The notes: generated from the sequence alone by a model not told the origin. DNA of 64,000 bases from Chelydra serpentina (GCA_037349315.1 JBAIAC010000001.1:40176001-40240000); one strand, 5' to 3'. Counted from the stretch's first letter, positions 24,426 through 34,085 are shown. Made by a program: numbers and translations.

Positions 24426-25156
24426 AACCTTTAGCTACCTATCAGGGAGGCTTATTTCATTAATATTTGTAAAGCAACTTGAAATCCTTAGATGAACTAA
24501 CAGTAAGTACAAATTATTTATTTGTTTATAAAAAATCCCTGTATGTTGTTCCCCTTCCCCTAACTTTTGTCTACTTCTCTGTCTGTATCCACAGACTGCA
24601 AACCCATGGGAGTGAGGACCAACCCTTCTTAAATATCTTGCAGCATCTAGCACATTGCTGGTGATACCATAAATAATTAATTATTGCTAATTTAGAACTA
24701 AGGGCCAAATTTAGCCCTGCTGAAAAAGGGCACTGCTCTATCACCTTCCATAGAGTCATGCCTAGTCACACCAGGTGTTAATTTGGGCCTATTTAGGAGC
24801 ATTAACCTTAAAGTAACCTGATTTCTTCAAAACACTCGCATTAATTATTTTTTTCTGATTCAGGTTAAGCTCAGCAGGAGCTGAGAAACTGGAAGCCAAA
24901 CCAACATTCTTTGGCATAGAAGAGGACCCACAGGCAGGAATGCAACATGCATTTCCAGGGAGGGCACAAGGAGTCTCGTTGTCATTCTCAGGAAGGCAAA
25001 GAAGAATCTTGTACCTGGTGGTGATGGACAACTACTCTGCCATATCTAGGGCCATCACCTGTGGAGTCCCACAAAGTTCAGTCCTATCCTATTCAAAATC
25101 TGAGTGAATCATTGACAGATAGCACAGGATACCATAGCCTGAAGTGCCAGCTATAG
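24426..25156. other. Unassigned sequence with a possible LINE remnant
   Basis: Around 25050-25095 the plus strand reads 'cctgtggagtcccacaaag' then 'ttcagtcctatcctattc', which translates to 'CGVPQSSVLSYS', close to the VPQGSVLSP box of non-LTR reverse transcriptases. Nothing else of a LINE is clear around it. The rest is unassigned. Confidence 0.35.
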
Positions 25157-25803
25157 GCAGATTCATAGATTCATAGATTCTAGGGCTGGAAGGGACCTCG
25201 AGAGGTCATCGAGTCCAGCCCCCTGCCCTCATGGCAGGACCAATTACTGTCTAGACCATCCCTGATAGACATTTATCTAACCTACTCTTAAATATCTCCA
25301 GAGATGGAGATTCCACAACCGCCCTGGGCAGTTTATTCCAGTGTTTAACCACCCTGACAGTTAGGAACTTTTTCCTAATGTCCAACCTAAACCTCCCTTG
25401 CTGCAGTTTAAGCCCATTGCTTCTTGTTCTATCCTCAGATGCTAAGATGAACAAGTTTTCTCCCTCCTCCTTATGACACCCTTTTAGATACCTGAAGACC
25501 GCTATCATGTCCCCTCTCAGTCTTCTCTTTTCCAAACTAAACAAACCCAATTCCTTCAGCCTTCCTTCACAGGTCATGTTCTCTAGACCCTTAATCATTC
25601 TTGTTGCTCTTCTCTGGACCCTCTCCAATTTCTCCACATCTTTCTTGAAATGCGGTGCCCAGAACTGGACACAATACTCCAGTTGAGGCCTAACCAGCGC
25701 AGAGTAGAGCGGAAGAATGACTTCTCGTGTCTTGCTCACCACACACCTGTTAATGCAGCCCAGAATCATGTTTGCTTTTTTTGCAACAGCATCATACTGT
25801 TGA
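25157..25803 (-). mobile_element. CR1 LINE, 5'-truncated, with octamer-like 3' end
   Basis: On the plus strand it starts 'attcatagattcatagatt', the reverse complement of the 8-bp repeats that end CR1, followed by 'tagggctggaagggacc'. The 5' break is near 25803, next to an AT-rich triplet-like run (ttattattatt). Its 3' end resembles the bird-type CR1 end, unlike the subfamily at 6243 and 50659. Confidence 0.92.
25251..25803 (-). pseudogene. CR1 ORF2 C-terminal fragment, frame intact
   Basis: A long open frame spans 25251-26057, but only the part below 25803 is CR1; its first ~85 codons are read-in from flanking DNA. CR1 hallmarks are '[10 protein letters not shown]', '[18 protein letters not shown]', '[13 protein letters not shown]', '[18 protein letters not shown]' and '[16 protein letters not shown]'. 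This is the thumb and C-terminal region of the reverse transcriptase, with the catalytic core and endonuclease lost. The intact frame suggests a fairly young insertion. Confidence 0.9.
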
Positions 25804-27210
25804 CTTATTATTGTTATTTCTTTATTATTATTATTACACCTACACATGAAGCTACCGGTGTTGATGCCAATAGTTATTGTATGTGCACTAGAACTGATGG
25901 AAAAGTTTCTGCCAATTTTTTTTAACAGAAGAACTATTTTTATATAAACTTTTTTTTTTGGTGACTTTCTTTCTCCCCACCCCAGGAAAAGAAACATTTC
26001 CCAATGAACTCTAACTTGCACATCTTCTGGGATGAGCAGATACAAAAGTTTCAGCAACTTATTTCAAATTTGGTCATGGTTTGTTCTGTGTGTGCTTAGT
26101 CTATTCTGGTCTGGGAATAATATTTAGTGTGGGGTATTGTGTTGAAATGAGTAAGTTAGACACTTGAAAGAGCTGATTAGGTTAGTGACTTTTTCTGCTG
26201 TATGTGGTGATGGACACCAGAGCAAAGAGTCTGGCATGCTGCAAATGTTTATGAGAAGGGATAGGGGAGTTTTTAACATTTAATTTCATTGTTATGTGTT
26301 TCCAAATACAGTGGTTAAGGTGTTTTTACCCAAATGTTGTTTGATCTTTATGATAATATATCTGTATCTACATGCATCACTATAGATATTCATAATTGGC
26401 CAAGGGAAGGGAATCTACACTCAGCTAGAGGGCATTTGTCTGCTTAATTAAAAAAAAAAGCCAATTAAATATTTTAATGAAAACTGCAAAACTAGAAAAG
26501 CTTGATTGCCACTAAAAATAGGGGACTGGCTGTTTTGCTTCTGATGTCACATACCACTAGGGAGCCTCTGGGTCCTGTGGAGAGGAAAATATTTTTCCAA
26601 TTGAAAATGCTGATTCATCAAGAAGATTTCTAAGAAACGGACACCCTCGAGCCCCAGCTCTGCCTGTTTTGGAGCAGACACTTGAACATGGCTCTCTGAT
26701 ATCCCATGTGAATTCCCTAACGACCAGACTACTGGCTATTCTAGGTCTTGTTTTTGTCTGGGTTGGGGGGAGGAATACAAAAGGTTTCACGTTTGTTCTA
26801 ATGTGGGATGAAAACAAATTTCAAAACCTCAACATCTTTGGCAAAAGAGAATTAGTGTTTTGCAGCCAGCCCTTTATACAGAACCCCAAGCATGGGGGCA
26901 GGACATTGAATTGGGGACCCTGCTATGTGGGGGAGGTGGAAATGGAGGACAAACAGAGCCTTGGGGATGGGGGCAAGGGAAATAAAGGGGTACTCCGACC
27001 CCTTAGCATGAGGGGAAATGGAAACGAAGGAGAACATAGGGCTAAAGATAGACAGGGATGGGAGGGTGGGGCACCAGGGGTGTGGAAAGGAGGGCTGCAA
27101 GCAGTCCCTGGCTTGTGCCATGAGAGGGCCCACATAAGCAATCAAATGTGCAGTTACCCACCATCGTCTGGCCCTCAAAAGAAGAAAAGGGCTTATAAGA
27201 AGTCCTAATT
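25804..27210. other. Unassigned sequence
   Basis: No gene recognised. A 179-codon frame at 26669-27208 has low-complexity composition and an overlapping 108-codon frame on the other strand, so it is not taken as coding. The 26920-27120 part is purine-rich. Confidence 0.5.
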
Positions 27211-27300
27211 ATGGGAGACCTCCGTTAGCTCAAATCATAATGGTCTTTGGGCTGGAAGACAAGAGTTCTAATCTAGTCTCTCTAAGCGTCTGTGTGATAT
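27211..27300 (+). repeat. tRNA-derived SINE head remnant
   Basis: 'gttagctcaaatcataatgg' resembles a tRNA D-arm/A box and, 25 bases on, 'gagttctaatct' resembles a B box. The spacing and the acceptor-like 'gacctcc' suggest a tRNA-derived promoter head. It is too decayed to name and is not a functional tRNA gene. Confidence 0.4.
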
Positions 27301-28440
27301 ATCCAGGAACAGTATCTGTTTTCAACATATGGATTCTTTACATCTATTGGAAATCTTAGGAGAATGGACTTTCTTGTGAAATTGAGTCATTGTTTTCAGT
27401 TGAGTCAGAGAATACCATGAGAATTGCTTTTCTCGTGCTTTCTGTGCCCTTTTGCTCCCTGGGCCTGGTCAGAATTAGGAAGTACCCAGGCATGTAAAAA
27501 CGAAAATTGGTTTAAAAAAAGTTATTGAAACTTTTTCACCTTTCAAAAAAGGGTCAATAGAGACCCATTTCCAATAGAGGGCCTATGACTGGGTCAGTTC
27601 TCCCATCCCTACTATCTCTTTTGTCTGATATGAATCTTTGTGCGCCTTTGTGGAGAAATGTATGCTCTTCTTCTTTTCATGTGACTTTCAGACTGGCAGC
27701 CTAAAATAATTTGAATCAAAACCTTATCCCTGAGATGTTGCTTCACTTTATCAAACTGACATAATGTTTTCAATAAATCCAAGCTTTTATCCAGGGGAAA
27801 CAACCTCATTTTCACTGGCTTTCTTCAACACTCCTTTTTTGTCTTGGAATCAAGGAAAATAGGCAACAATGGCCTCTGAATACTGACTCTTGAGCCAAAT
27901 AAGTCCAGGAGTGGGTAAATATAAGCAACTGTTTGCCCTTTCTTTTACAGGCATTGTTCTGCCTGGAATACTTTTCCACGTTATCTGCTTTTCAGTTTTC
28001 AGATGATTCATTTGCTCAAGTTGGTCATTTCAGAATCCCTAGATTCAATATCTTCCAGATCATTCACTCCCTGGCCATATCCTTATATTTTCTGTGCGAC
28101 CCCGTCATTTCCTGATCTCCTAACTTTCTGCTGCAGTCCTTTATTGTTATTTAATCATTTCTCTCTCATGCATGTCTGTTTCCCAATGGGTGGCAGAGAT
28201 GGCAGGAAAGTTTCTCATTACGTCTGAACCATTAACTCTCATGCTCCAGTCTGCCTCTGAACAGTTCATGTGACCCAATCATAAAGGAAAGCCTCTCTTG
28301 ACCCTTTCTGCTTCTCCAGCTACTACCTCATGTCCTTTTTACCGTCTTGCTCTTGAGCTTCTCTCTTCTGATTCTCGTTTGGTATCTTACAGTCCAATTT
28401 CCCACACCACTAAAACTGCCTTTTTCATCTAGGTATGTCA
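27301..28440. other. Unassigned sequence with a possible L2-type LINE remnant
   Basis: Around 28250-28360 the plus strand contains 'agctactacctcatgtcc', readable as 'YYLMSFLPS'. This is reminiscent of the NYRPISLLP box of L2/CR1-group reverse transcriptases, preceded by a run that in such elements encodes the adjoining region. The evidence is weak. The rest is unassigned. Confidence 0.3.
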
Positions 28441-28454
28441 AGTTGGGTAACTAA

Positions 28455-28872
28455 ACAGGGGTGACCCGCAGCAGTACGCATGGTGTGTACCATTGGCAGG
28501 GGCAGAACTAGGGAGGGAAGTAGTTCAGGGGCTGCAGAGGAGCTCAGGGATGGAGAATGACACTGCACCTGGGCAGGCTGGGCTGGAAGGCAGGGGTTGA
28601 ACATGGCATGGACTCTGCAGGTGAACTGCTGGGACCAGCAGCTGCAGCAGGGATGGATGCACAGGGATTTGCGGTAACATTGGGATCTCCCCAGGTACCA
28701 TTGTGCTGGGCTCGGTGGTTGCCGCACTCAGGGACTGCTCCACTCTCTGGAGGTGACTCTATGTTGTTTCTTTGCTCTGGGCAGGAGTTTTGCTGGAAAA
28801 GAATCTTTAGGCAAGAACCTGGAAGCATCATGCATTGTGCTGTACTATGTGAAAAATTTCTGGGGTCACCCC
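28455..28872. mobile_element. Possible hAT-like non-autonomous element
   Basis: The ends are inverted ('acaggggtgaccc' at the left, 'ggggtcacccc' at the right). The flanks are 'gtaactaa' (28447-28454) and 'gtaactgc' (28873-28880), six of eight matching, as expected for an aged hAT target duplication. The interior is GC-richer, and open frames across it run past both ends and look like chance. Confidence 0.45.
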
Positions 28873-28880
28873 GTAACTGC

Positions 28881-29690
28881 AAAAGGAGGCCCCCAAAATT
28901 AGTGGACATCACAGGCCCATATTCTATAGGAAATATGTTTGTTTGTTTGTTTCCTTGGCAAAAATATAAGGAATGTCTTCAGCAAATTCTAAGCAAACAG
29001 AAAACAGATTTCATTCTCCGCTCATACTGCTGTAGATCAAGAGTAATTCTAGTGAAGTTGATGGAATTAGTCACCCAAGAGAAAAACCAGAATTAGGCCT
29101 TTGTTGGTATTTATAAATATTTGGAAGACTTCACACTAGATTTTATATTGGCAAATATTATGCAATTATTGCAGAGTGCATTCTTCCTGTTCAGTACCCC
29201 TAGGACTCTATTGCCATGCAATTTTATCTCAAGTCTCACAATATTTGGTATTTTTCTGAAAGCCCTATCTCCTGGAGTCAAGAGATTGCAGGGGAATCTT
29301 AGTCCACGTGGGTGTGGAGAAAAACTTGGACATGTGAAGTGAATGTGTCCCAAATGCTCAGAAACCAGAAGACAAATAAAAAAAACCCCAAGTGATTTTT
29401 TTTTAAATCGGATTATTTTTAAGCCAATATTTTGAGGCCTGACTCATCTTTTTGAACCCTTGGGATTGGCAGAACTGCAGCTGTGGCCTTTCTAACCACT
29501 ACTGCGAGGGGTGAAGAGGACAGCTGTTAGCAATGCAGGAGGTGCACCATTGCAATTTGCAGGTGCTAGAGGGATTCTGCCTTAATAGGAAACAGGGAAG
29601 ACTGCTGGGTGGAAGTGTCCAGAGAAGTGGTGCTTATGCCTATGTGGTGCTCAAGTACCATGGGACAGGGCATGGTACAAGAGCATTGAT
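28881..29690. other. Unassigned sequence
   Basis: No gene. A decayed palindromic-repeat half lies at about 29020-29100 ('gtagatcaagagtaattc' ... 'agaattaggcc'). A 'gtttgtttgttt' run lies near 28937. Confidence 0.5.
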
Positions 29691-29722
29691 AAAGAGCTAG
29701 AATTAGTGCTAACTAGTGCTAA

Positions 29723-29990
29723 CTTGTGGTTCATTCATGGGGGTGCAGTTTAGGACTTGGGTCTGCCACAGATTGCTTTTGTGACCTTGCTGTGGTCACT
29801 TAATCCATCCCTTGCAGTCCCCCATCTAGGATATAGGGATAACTTTCCCACCTTTATTCCAGCATATCTGTTTAGACTGTTGAGCTCTTCAGAGCACAAA
29901 TTGTGTCCTACTGTGTATGTGTCCTAGCACAATGAGGGTCCTGATCTTGTTTTAACCTGTAGGAGCTACTGTAATGCACATCATAAATAA
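29723..29990 (+). mobile_element. MIR-type SINE, copy with 3' end
   Basis: Central features are 'gggtctgccacagattgc', 'tgaccttgctgtggtcac' and 'cccccatctaggatatagg'. The 3' part, 'cctagcacaatgagggtcc' and 'aataataataaaat', is the sauropsid MIR 3' end. Its first 194 bp are almost identical to 32366-32559. Confidence 0.75.
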
Positions 29991-29999
29991 TAATAAAAT

Positions 30000-30395
30000 A
30001 GATAGGATGTGCTTTCGTGCCCCCCAGTACACCAGTGGATTCAGTCCATCAGTGGGCACAGAAGGTCTTGCTCCTGCCAAGCACTGCCTCTGTCAGGATC
30101 TGGCCCAGTGTAAAACAGAGATACACTGGGTCACGTGAGAACGTCATGGGTCTGATAGAGGAGTTGAGAATATGTGAATCTTGCTGTGCTGAGGAACCTG
30201 ATAGGCAATGGTGGAGCAGCCCTATGAAACAACAGCCCAGACTGATGGAATTGAGAGTGGGATTTTCAAAACCATTTAAGTGAGTTAGGAGAATACACCC
30301 TATCACAAGTCATTTGAACTTACGCTCTTGAGTCACTTAGGTGCTTTTGAAAATGTCACCCTGTATCTTTCCTGAGGGACTGTTGAACAAGCATG
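30000..30395. other. Unassigned sequence
   Basis: No gene. The stretch holds short overlapping frames only. Confidence 0.45.
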
Positions 30396-30650
30396 TGATG
30401 GGCCACACAGGCCCTGAATGGGTTAATGTGGCCCTGAGAGACCAGTTATATTACCTGGCTGTGCCTGGAGAGGGAGCCAGGCTTAATGGACCCGAAGCCC
30501 CGCTGTGCAGGAGCAGACTGGTTAGTATAAAGGGAGGAAGTCTGTAGCAGAAAGGGGTTGGTCACTCTATTTGCAGAGGATTGTGCTCTATGAATTAGGA
30601 GCAGTAACACTTCCGGATGCAGAAAAGAGACTCAAGGCCTTATGAGAGAC
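30396..30650 (+). repeat. Probable LTR fragment
   Basis: It contains 'ccacacaggccctgaatgg', 'ggagccaggcttaatgg' and a TATA-like 'tagtataaaggg' (30523-30534), followed by 'ggaagtctgtagcag'. This order resembles turtle LTRs known to me. No ends or target duplication could be fixed. It runs directly into the RNase H LINE. Confidence 0.4.
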
Positions 30651-30669
30651 CTCTGACTAGGGAAATGCA

Positions 30670-31132
30670 TGGGATTTCAAGTTCTCCATTGCCAAACCCA
30701 AAGGACTGGTCTTTACAAAGAGGAAAGTTACAAAAGAATGTAAATTGTCTCTGTATGGAGAACAAGTAGATATAGTTAAAAGGTTTAAATTCCTAGGGGT
30801 AATATTTGATCCTAAATTACTTTGGAAAGATCATATAAACAATGTTAAAGATAAACATACAGGAAGGATTACACTGCTTAAAAGTCTTGCTGGATCTAAT
30901 TGGGATTTTGGTGGGGGAGGCAGATAAGAACATTGCTGAGGTAAACAGAGCCTTAATCAGACCAGTTATCGACTATGGCTGCCAAGCTTTTCGGTCAGCA
31001 TCAAAATCAGAATTTTTAAAAAAAAGATTTAATAGAAATCCAGGCCCTATGAACTGCATGTGGTGGATTTATTGCAATACCTATATGCGCTACAGAGAGC
31101 TTCTAGTGAAATGCCAGTTATACTACGAATGA
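30670..31132 (+). pseudogene. I-group LINE reverse transcriptase C-terminal remnant
   Basis: Frame 1 reads 'WDFKFSIAKPKGLVFTKR', 'CKLSLYGEQVDIVKRF' and 'KFLGVIFDPKLLWKDHI'. After a frame change come 'VNRALIRPVIDYGCQAF' and 'RSASKSEFLKK'. These are the region after the catalytic palm (the FLG[V/L]xFD box and the thumb's DYG box) of I/Jockey-type reverse transcriptases. The upstream FADD core is missing. A frameshift near 30915 and later stops mark it as dead. CR1 proteins have a different sequence here. Confidence 0.75.
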
Positions 31133-31278
31133 AACTACTGGACCTAACTTTCTGGACAAAAGTTACTGGACATTGTAATTATGAAAGCATCAAACAAATA
31201 TGGGGATTGTTGGGAATTCAATAGGTGAACTATAACATATGACATTAGAACTCCACACGCCATTCCAGTTAAAGTGTG

Positions 31279-31989
31279 CATGTGTAATGCTGACAGACGC
31301 TGGTTGTTGTCAGGCAGGATCGAACCGGGGACCTCTGGAGCTTCATGTATGAGCCTCTACCCAGGGCTGGCTCTAGGATTTTTGCCACCCCAAGCAAAAA
31401 AATCCACCCCCCGGTTTTTTTCTTGCCCCCCCACCCCCGTCCCCGCCTCAACTCCTCCCCTTCCCAACCCCTTCCCTGCCTACTCCCCCGCACATGCTGC
31501 ATTTCCCCCACCCCAGCTCACCTCCTCTCTGCCGCTGCCGCTCGGCTTCTCCCCCTCCCTCCCAGCCGAGCATCCCCCTCCCTCCCAGGCTTGCCGCATG
31601 CGAAACAGCTCTTTCGCATGCCGCCGCCACTCGGCTTCTCCCGCTCCCTCCCAGGCTTTAAGCTGAGCGGCGGCAGCAAGCCTGGGAGGGAGGGGGAGAA
31701 GCCAAGTGGCGGCAGCGCAGAGCGGAGGAGAGCTGGGGCAGCCAGGGCACATTTCTAGGGGCAGCATAGCCGGCGCCAGAATGCCGCCCCTAGAAATGTG
31801 CAGCCCCAAGCACCAGCTTGTTTTGCTGGTGCCTAGAGCCGGCCCTGCCTCTACCGCATGAGCTAAAAGCCAACTGGGTGTTAGCTAAGGCTGTAGAGCA
31901 GACTCATTTTGTATCTCTCTCTCGAAGTGGTCTCAGTGCCACTAGATGGGACAGAACACCACACCCAGAAGGTATGTGGGTTACACATG
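31279..31989 (-). mobile_element. Small LTR-like element with internal tRNA-like segment, copy 1 (split by hAT)
   Basis: The element proper is 31283-31985; the flanking 4-bp target duplication is 'catg' (31279-31282 and 31986-31989). Ends are 'tgtaatgctgacag' and 'gtgggttaca', TG...CA. Without the hAT insert it is about 209 bp. On the minus strand it has an A-box-like 'tagctcatgcgg' (31854-31865) and B box 'ggttcgatcc' (31317-31326), as in a tRNA gene. The second copy is at 50982-51185. Class is unclear: solo LTR of a miniature retrotransposon, or a tRNA-derived element with TG...CA ends. Confidence 0.7.
31362..31847. mobile_element. hAT-type non-autonomous element A, 486 bp
   Basis: Termini 'cagggctggctctagg' and 'cctagagccggccctg' form a 16-bp inverted repeat with two mismatches. 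The target duplication is a perfect 8 bp, 'cctctacc' at 31354-31361 and 31848-31855. The interior is GC-rich with hairpins and no transposase. The same family, in opposite orientation, is at 60889-61299. It is inserted between the A and B boxes of the tRNA-like element. Confidence 0.93.
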
Positions 31990-32284
31990 CAGAAGACAAG
32001 GAAAAGCTAAACAACATTAAAACTTTCAGTCATGGGAAAGTTAGTTATGGATGGAAAGTTGCATGCCCAAATGTGGATTTAGATTTCTTTTATAAACTTA
32101 AGGGTAAAAAAGAGACAGTAGGTATTAAAAATGAAATGTGGCACAGTACAGATGAAAAGTGGAGTTGGTTTTGTCACATACATACAGATGGGACCAAAAA
32201 AGAAAAAATAACCAGGAAGAGTAGAGACAGAATATTGTATACCAAAATATGGAATTAGTACATCTAAAAGAAATTATCCTAGTA

Positions 32285-32814
32285 GAGTAGAACTTCAGAG
32301 TTACAGATTGACCAGACAACCACACACCTCATTTGGAACTGGAAGTAGACAATCAAGAGGATGGTCTTGTGGTTCATTCATGGGAGTGCAGTTTAGGACT
32401 TGGGTCTGCCACAGATTGCTTTTGTGACCTTGCTGTGGTCACTTAATCCATCCCTTGCAGTCCCCCATCTAGGATATAGGGATAACTTTCCCACCTTTAT
32501 TCCATCATATCTGTTTAGACTGTTGAGCTCTTCAGAGCACAGATTGTGTCCTACTGTGTCATCAACAGGCATCAACAGAGACCAAAAAAAAAAAAACCCA
32601 CGCTCATACAGTACAGTAATGTGATAAACATAAACTACTAAAAAAAAGGAAAGCAGCATTTTTCTTCTGCATAATAAAGTTTGAAAATTGTATTAAGTCA
32701 ATGTTCAGTTGTAAACATTTGAAAGAACAACCATAACATTTTGTTCCAAGTTATGAATATTTCAGAGTTAGGAACCTCCATTCCCGAGGTGTTCATAACT
32801 CTGAGGTTCTACTG
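32285..32814. mobile_element. Tigger-like DNA element, 530 bp including a SINE
   Basis: The right end 'ctgaggttctactg' mirrors the left end 'gagtagaacttcagagtt' (reverse complement 'cagtagaacctcagag'). TA flanks both sides (32283-32284, 32815-32816). A second internal copy of the motif, 'atttcagagttagg', lies near 32759. No transposase. It carries the MIR-like 194-bp unit at 32366-32559. Confidence 0.75.
32366..32559 (+). mobile_element. MIR-type SINE, 194-bp copy nested in Tigger-like element
   Basis: Near identical to 29723-29916 (same length, about three mismatches by eye). It is preceded by 'aggatggt', which belongs to the SINE head, and followed by 'catcaacaggcatcaac'; 'atcaa' on both sides may be a target duplication. 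It lacks the MIR 3' end that the other copy has. Confidence 0.8.
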
Positions 32815-33545
32815 TACTAAATTGCATCTGTGATGTAGGCCCAACAATGGCAGTCATTTTTTCAGATTCAATCTCAGGTCTTATGGGGATAAAAAGGGAA
32901 GTCTCAGGATGCAGAAGCAATTTCATCAATGAAATTATATGTCTAATAATGGAGTTAGTACAGTTGGGGATACATGTAGCATTAACTTGGATCCCAAAGC
33001 ATATGGGGATAACGGGGAACAAAATGGTAGACAAAACAGCTGTAAGAAATTGAAACATTGCCGTAGAAATACTCTAGAGTAAATAGGAATTCAACAGCCT
33101 AGTACAGAAAATTTTAAGAGAAATGGCAAAAAAAAAATTGGACTAATGAAAAAAGAACAACAAGGTTTTTTGAGTTGTGTCTCAGATTACAACATACTTC
33201 AGGGCTTGGACAGGAACAATGAAGTGATTTGTTTAGAGGATGAACTGGCCATTGTGACTTAAATAAAAATCTTTTTGGAATAAACAGACACAAAGATGGA
33301 CTATGTGGTCTGTGTGAGGTGGAATAAGCAACTGATCACCTTTTCTGAATATGTAAGGGCCTTGATAAAGAAAGGGAAAAGCTTTCTCAGGGATTCAGAT
33401 GTCTTAAGGTAACAAAAGTTACATTATGTTATTTAGTAAAAATGTCAGGGAGATGGGCTGGTATTAGAAAGGTAGTGTTATATTGCCTAGAGGATACAGG
33501 GTAGATTGAGAGAATATAAACCACTAAGTATTTAGGTATAACACT

Positions 33546-34085
33546 TGGTGGCAGCTATAGTCTATTCAGTGAAGCCTGCTTCACCAAGGGGGGAAAAAAG
33601 GGTGGGAGGGAAGGATATGCAAGGAGGGAGTCTGCAGTCACTCTCTGGTAACAGAGAGGTGGTGAGGAGGAAACCCAGGGGGGAGAATAAGCCCTGGGAT
33701 CCTAGTCATGAAAAAATGGTCAACACAGAGAAGTTGTGAGGAAGAAGTCCAGGGCCTCAGAGCTCCTCTAGATGGCTTGGGCTCGGCCAGGGCTTGGGGC
33801 TTCTCCAAACTGCTCTGGGCATCGGCAGGCCATCCGGGGTTCAGGACTGCTCTGGGCACTGGTCGGGGTTCAGTGCTGCACTGGTGGGCCAGTTGGCGAG
33901 AGCGGTGGGAAGGGAGAAGGGGTGGATTGGGGGTGGGGCCTTGGGTGGAAGAGGTGGGGCAGGGGGCATGCGCTGCCCATGGCCAGAGGGCACCAAAGTG
34001 TAAGACAGCTGCTGTGCCATGCCTGGCCACAAAGAGGTGCTCCTGCAGTGAGTGAACCCCTTCACAGAGGGTTTTTGAAATAACT
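33546..34085. repeat. GC-rich segment with degenerate ~35-bp repeats
   Basis: Around 33810-33880 'ctgctctgggcatcgg', 'ctgctctgggcactgg' and 'ctgcactgg' recur with 'ggggttcag' between them, a short degenerate tandem array. Several overlapping open frames on both strands (up to 130 codons) are by-products of the GC bias. It is probably part of a non-autonomous DNA element; the ends were not found. Confidence 0.45.

Larger units (their letters stand above)
32125..33053 (+). pseudogene. Ribonuclease H domain of the I-group LINE, split by a Tigger-like insert
   Basis: The first half has 'FCHIHTDGTKK' with the catalytic Asp of the TDG box at 32184-32192, then in another frame 'PKYGISTSKRNYPSR'. 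The second half reads 'VIFSDSISG' (second-strand Asp at about 32865), 'EIICLIMELVQLGIHVAL', then 'TWIPKHMGITGNKMVDK', the W-I-P-x-H-x-G-I-x-G-N and final V-D box. The order and spacing match RNase H of I-type LINEs once the insert at 32285-32814 is disregarded. Frameshifts are present. Confidence 0.8.
30655..33545 (+). mobile_element. RNase H-bearing LINE (I/Nimb-like group), decayed, twice interrupted
   Basis: The coding pieces, in order, are: the C-terminal reverse transcriptase region (30670-31130), a ribonuclease H domain split in two (about 32150-32282 and 32817-33053), and a zinc-knuckle-like C-x2-C-x7-H-x4-C (33304-33354). The order reverse transcriptase, RNase H, zinc motif fits the I group of non-LTR elements and not CR1, L2 or L1. 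Two inserts interrupt it: a 703-bp compound at 31283-31985 and a 530-bp compound at 32285-32814. The start appears 5'-truncated; the 3' end is approximate. Confidence 0.72.

Noticed and set aside
25251..26057. A 268-codon protein as a host gene
   Set aside because: About 180 codons are CR1 ORF2 tail; the first ~85 are read-in from flanking AT-rich DNA and match nothing.
26669..27208. 179-codon open frame on the plus strand
   Set aside because: Composition is low-complexity (Gly, Lys, Glu-rich from a purine tract), the opposite strand is also open, and no domain or splice context is visible.
28557..29096. 179-codon open frame on the plus strand
   Set aside because: It runs out of the GC-rich hAT-like block at 28455-28872 into unrelated sequence, and antisense frames of similar length exist over the same block.
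31274..31809. Overlapping Pro/Ser- and Gly-rich frames of 109-137 codons on both strands
   Set aside because: They fall in the GC-rich interior of hAT element A; openness on both strands shows a base-composition effect.
31317..31865. tRNA gene
   Set aside because: A- and B-box-like motifs exist but the body is split by a 494-bp insertion and sits within a mobile element. The intact relative at 50982-51185 also has changes in both boxes.
33638..34083. Four overlapping frames of 69-130 codons
   Set aside because: GC-rich degenerate repeats; no start context or domain.
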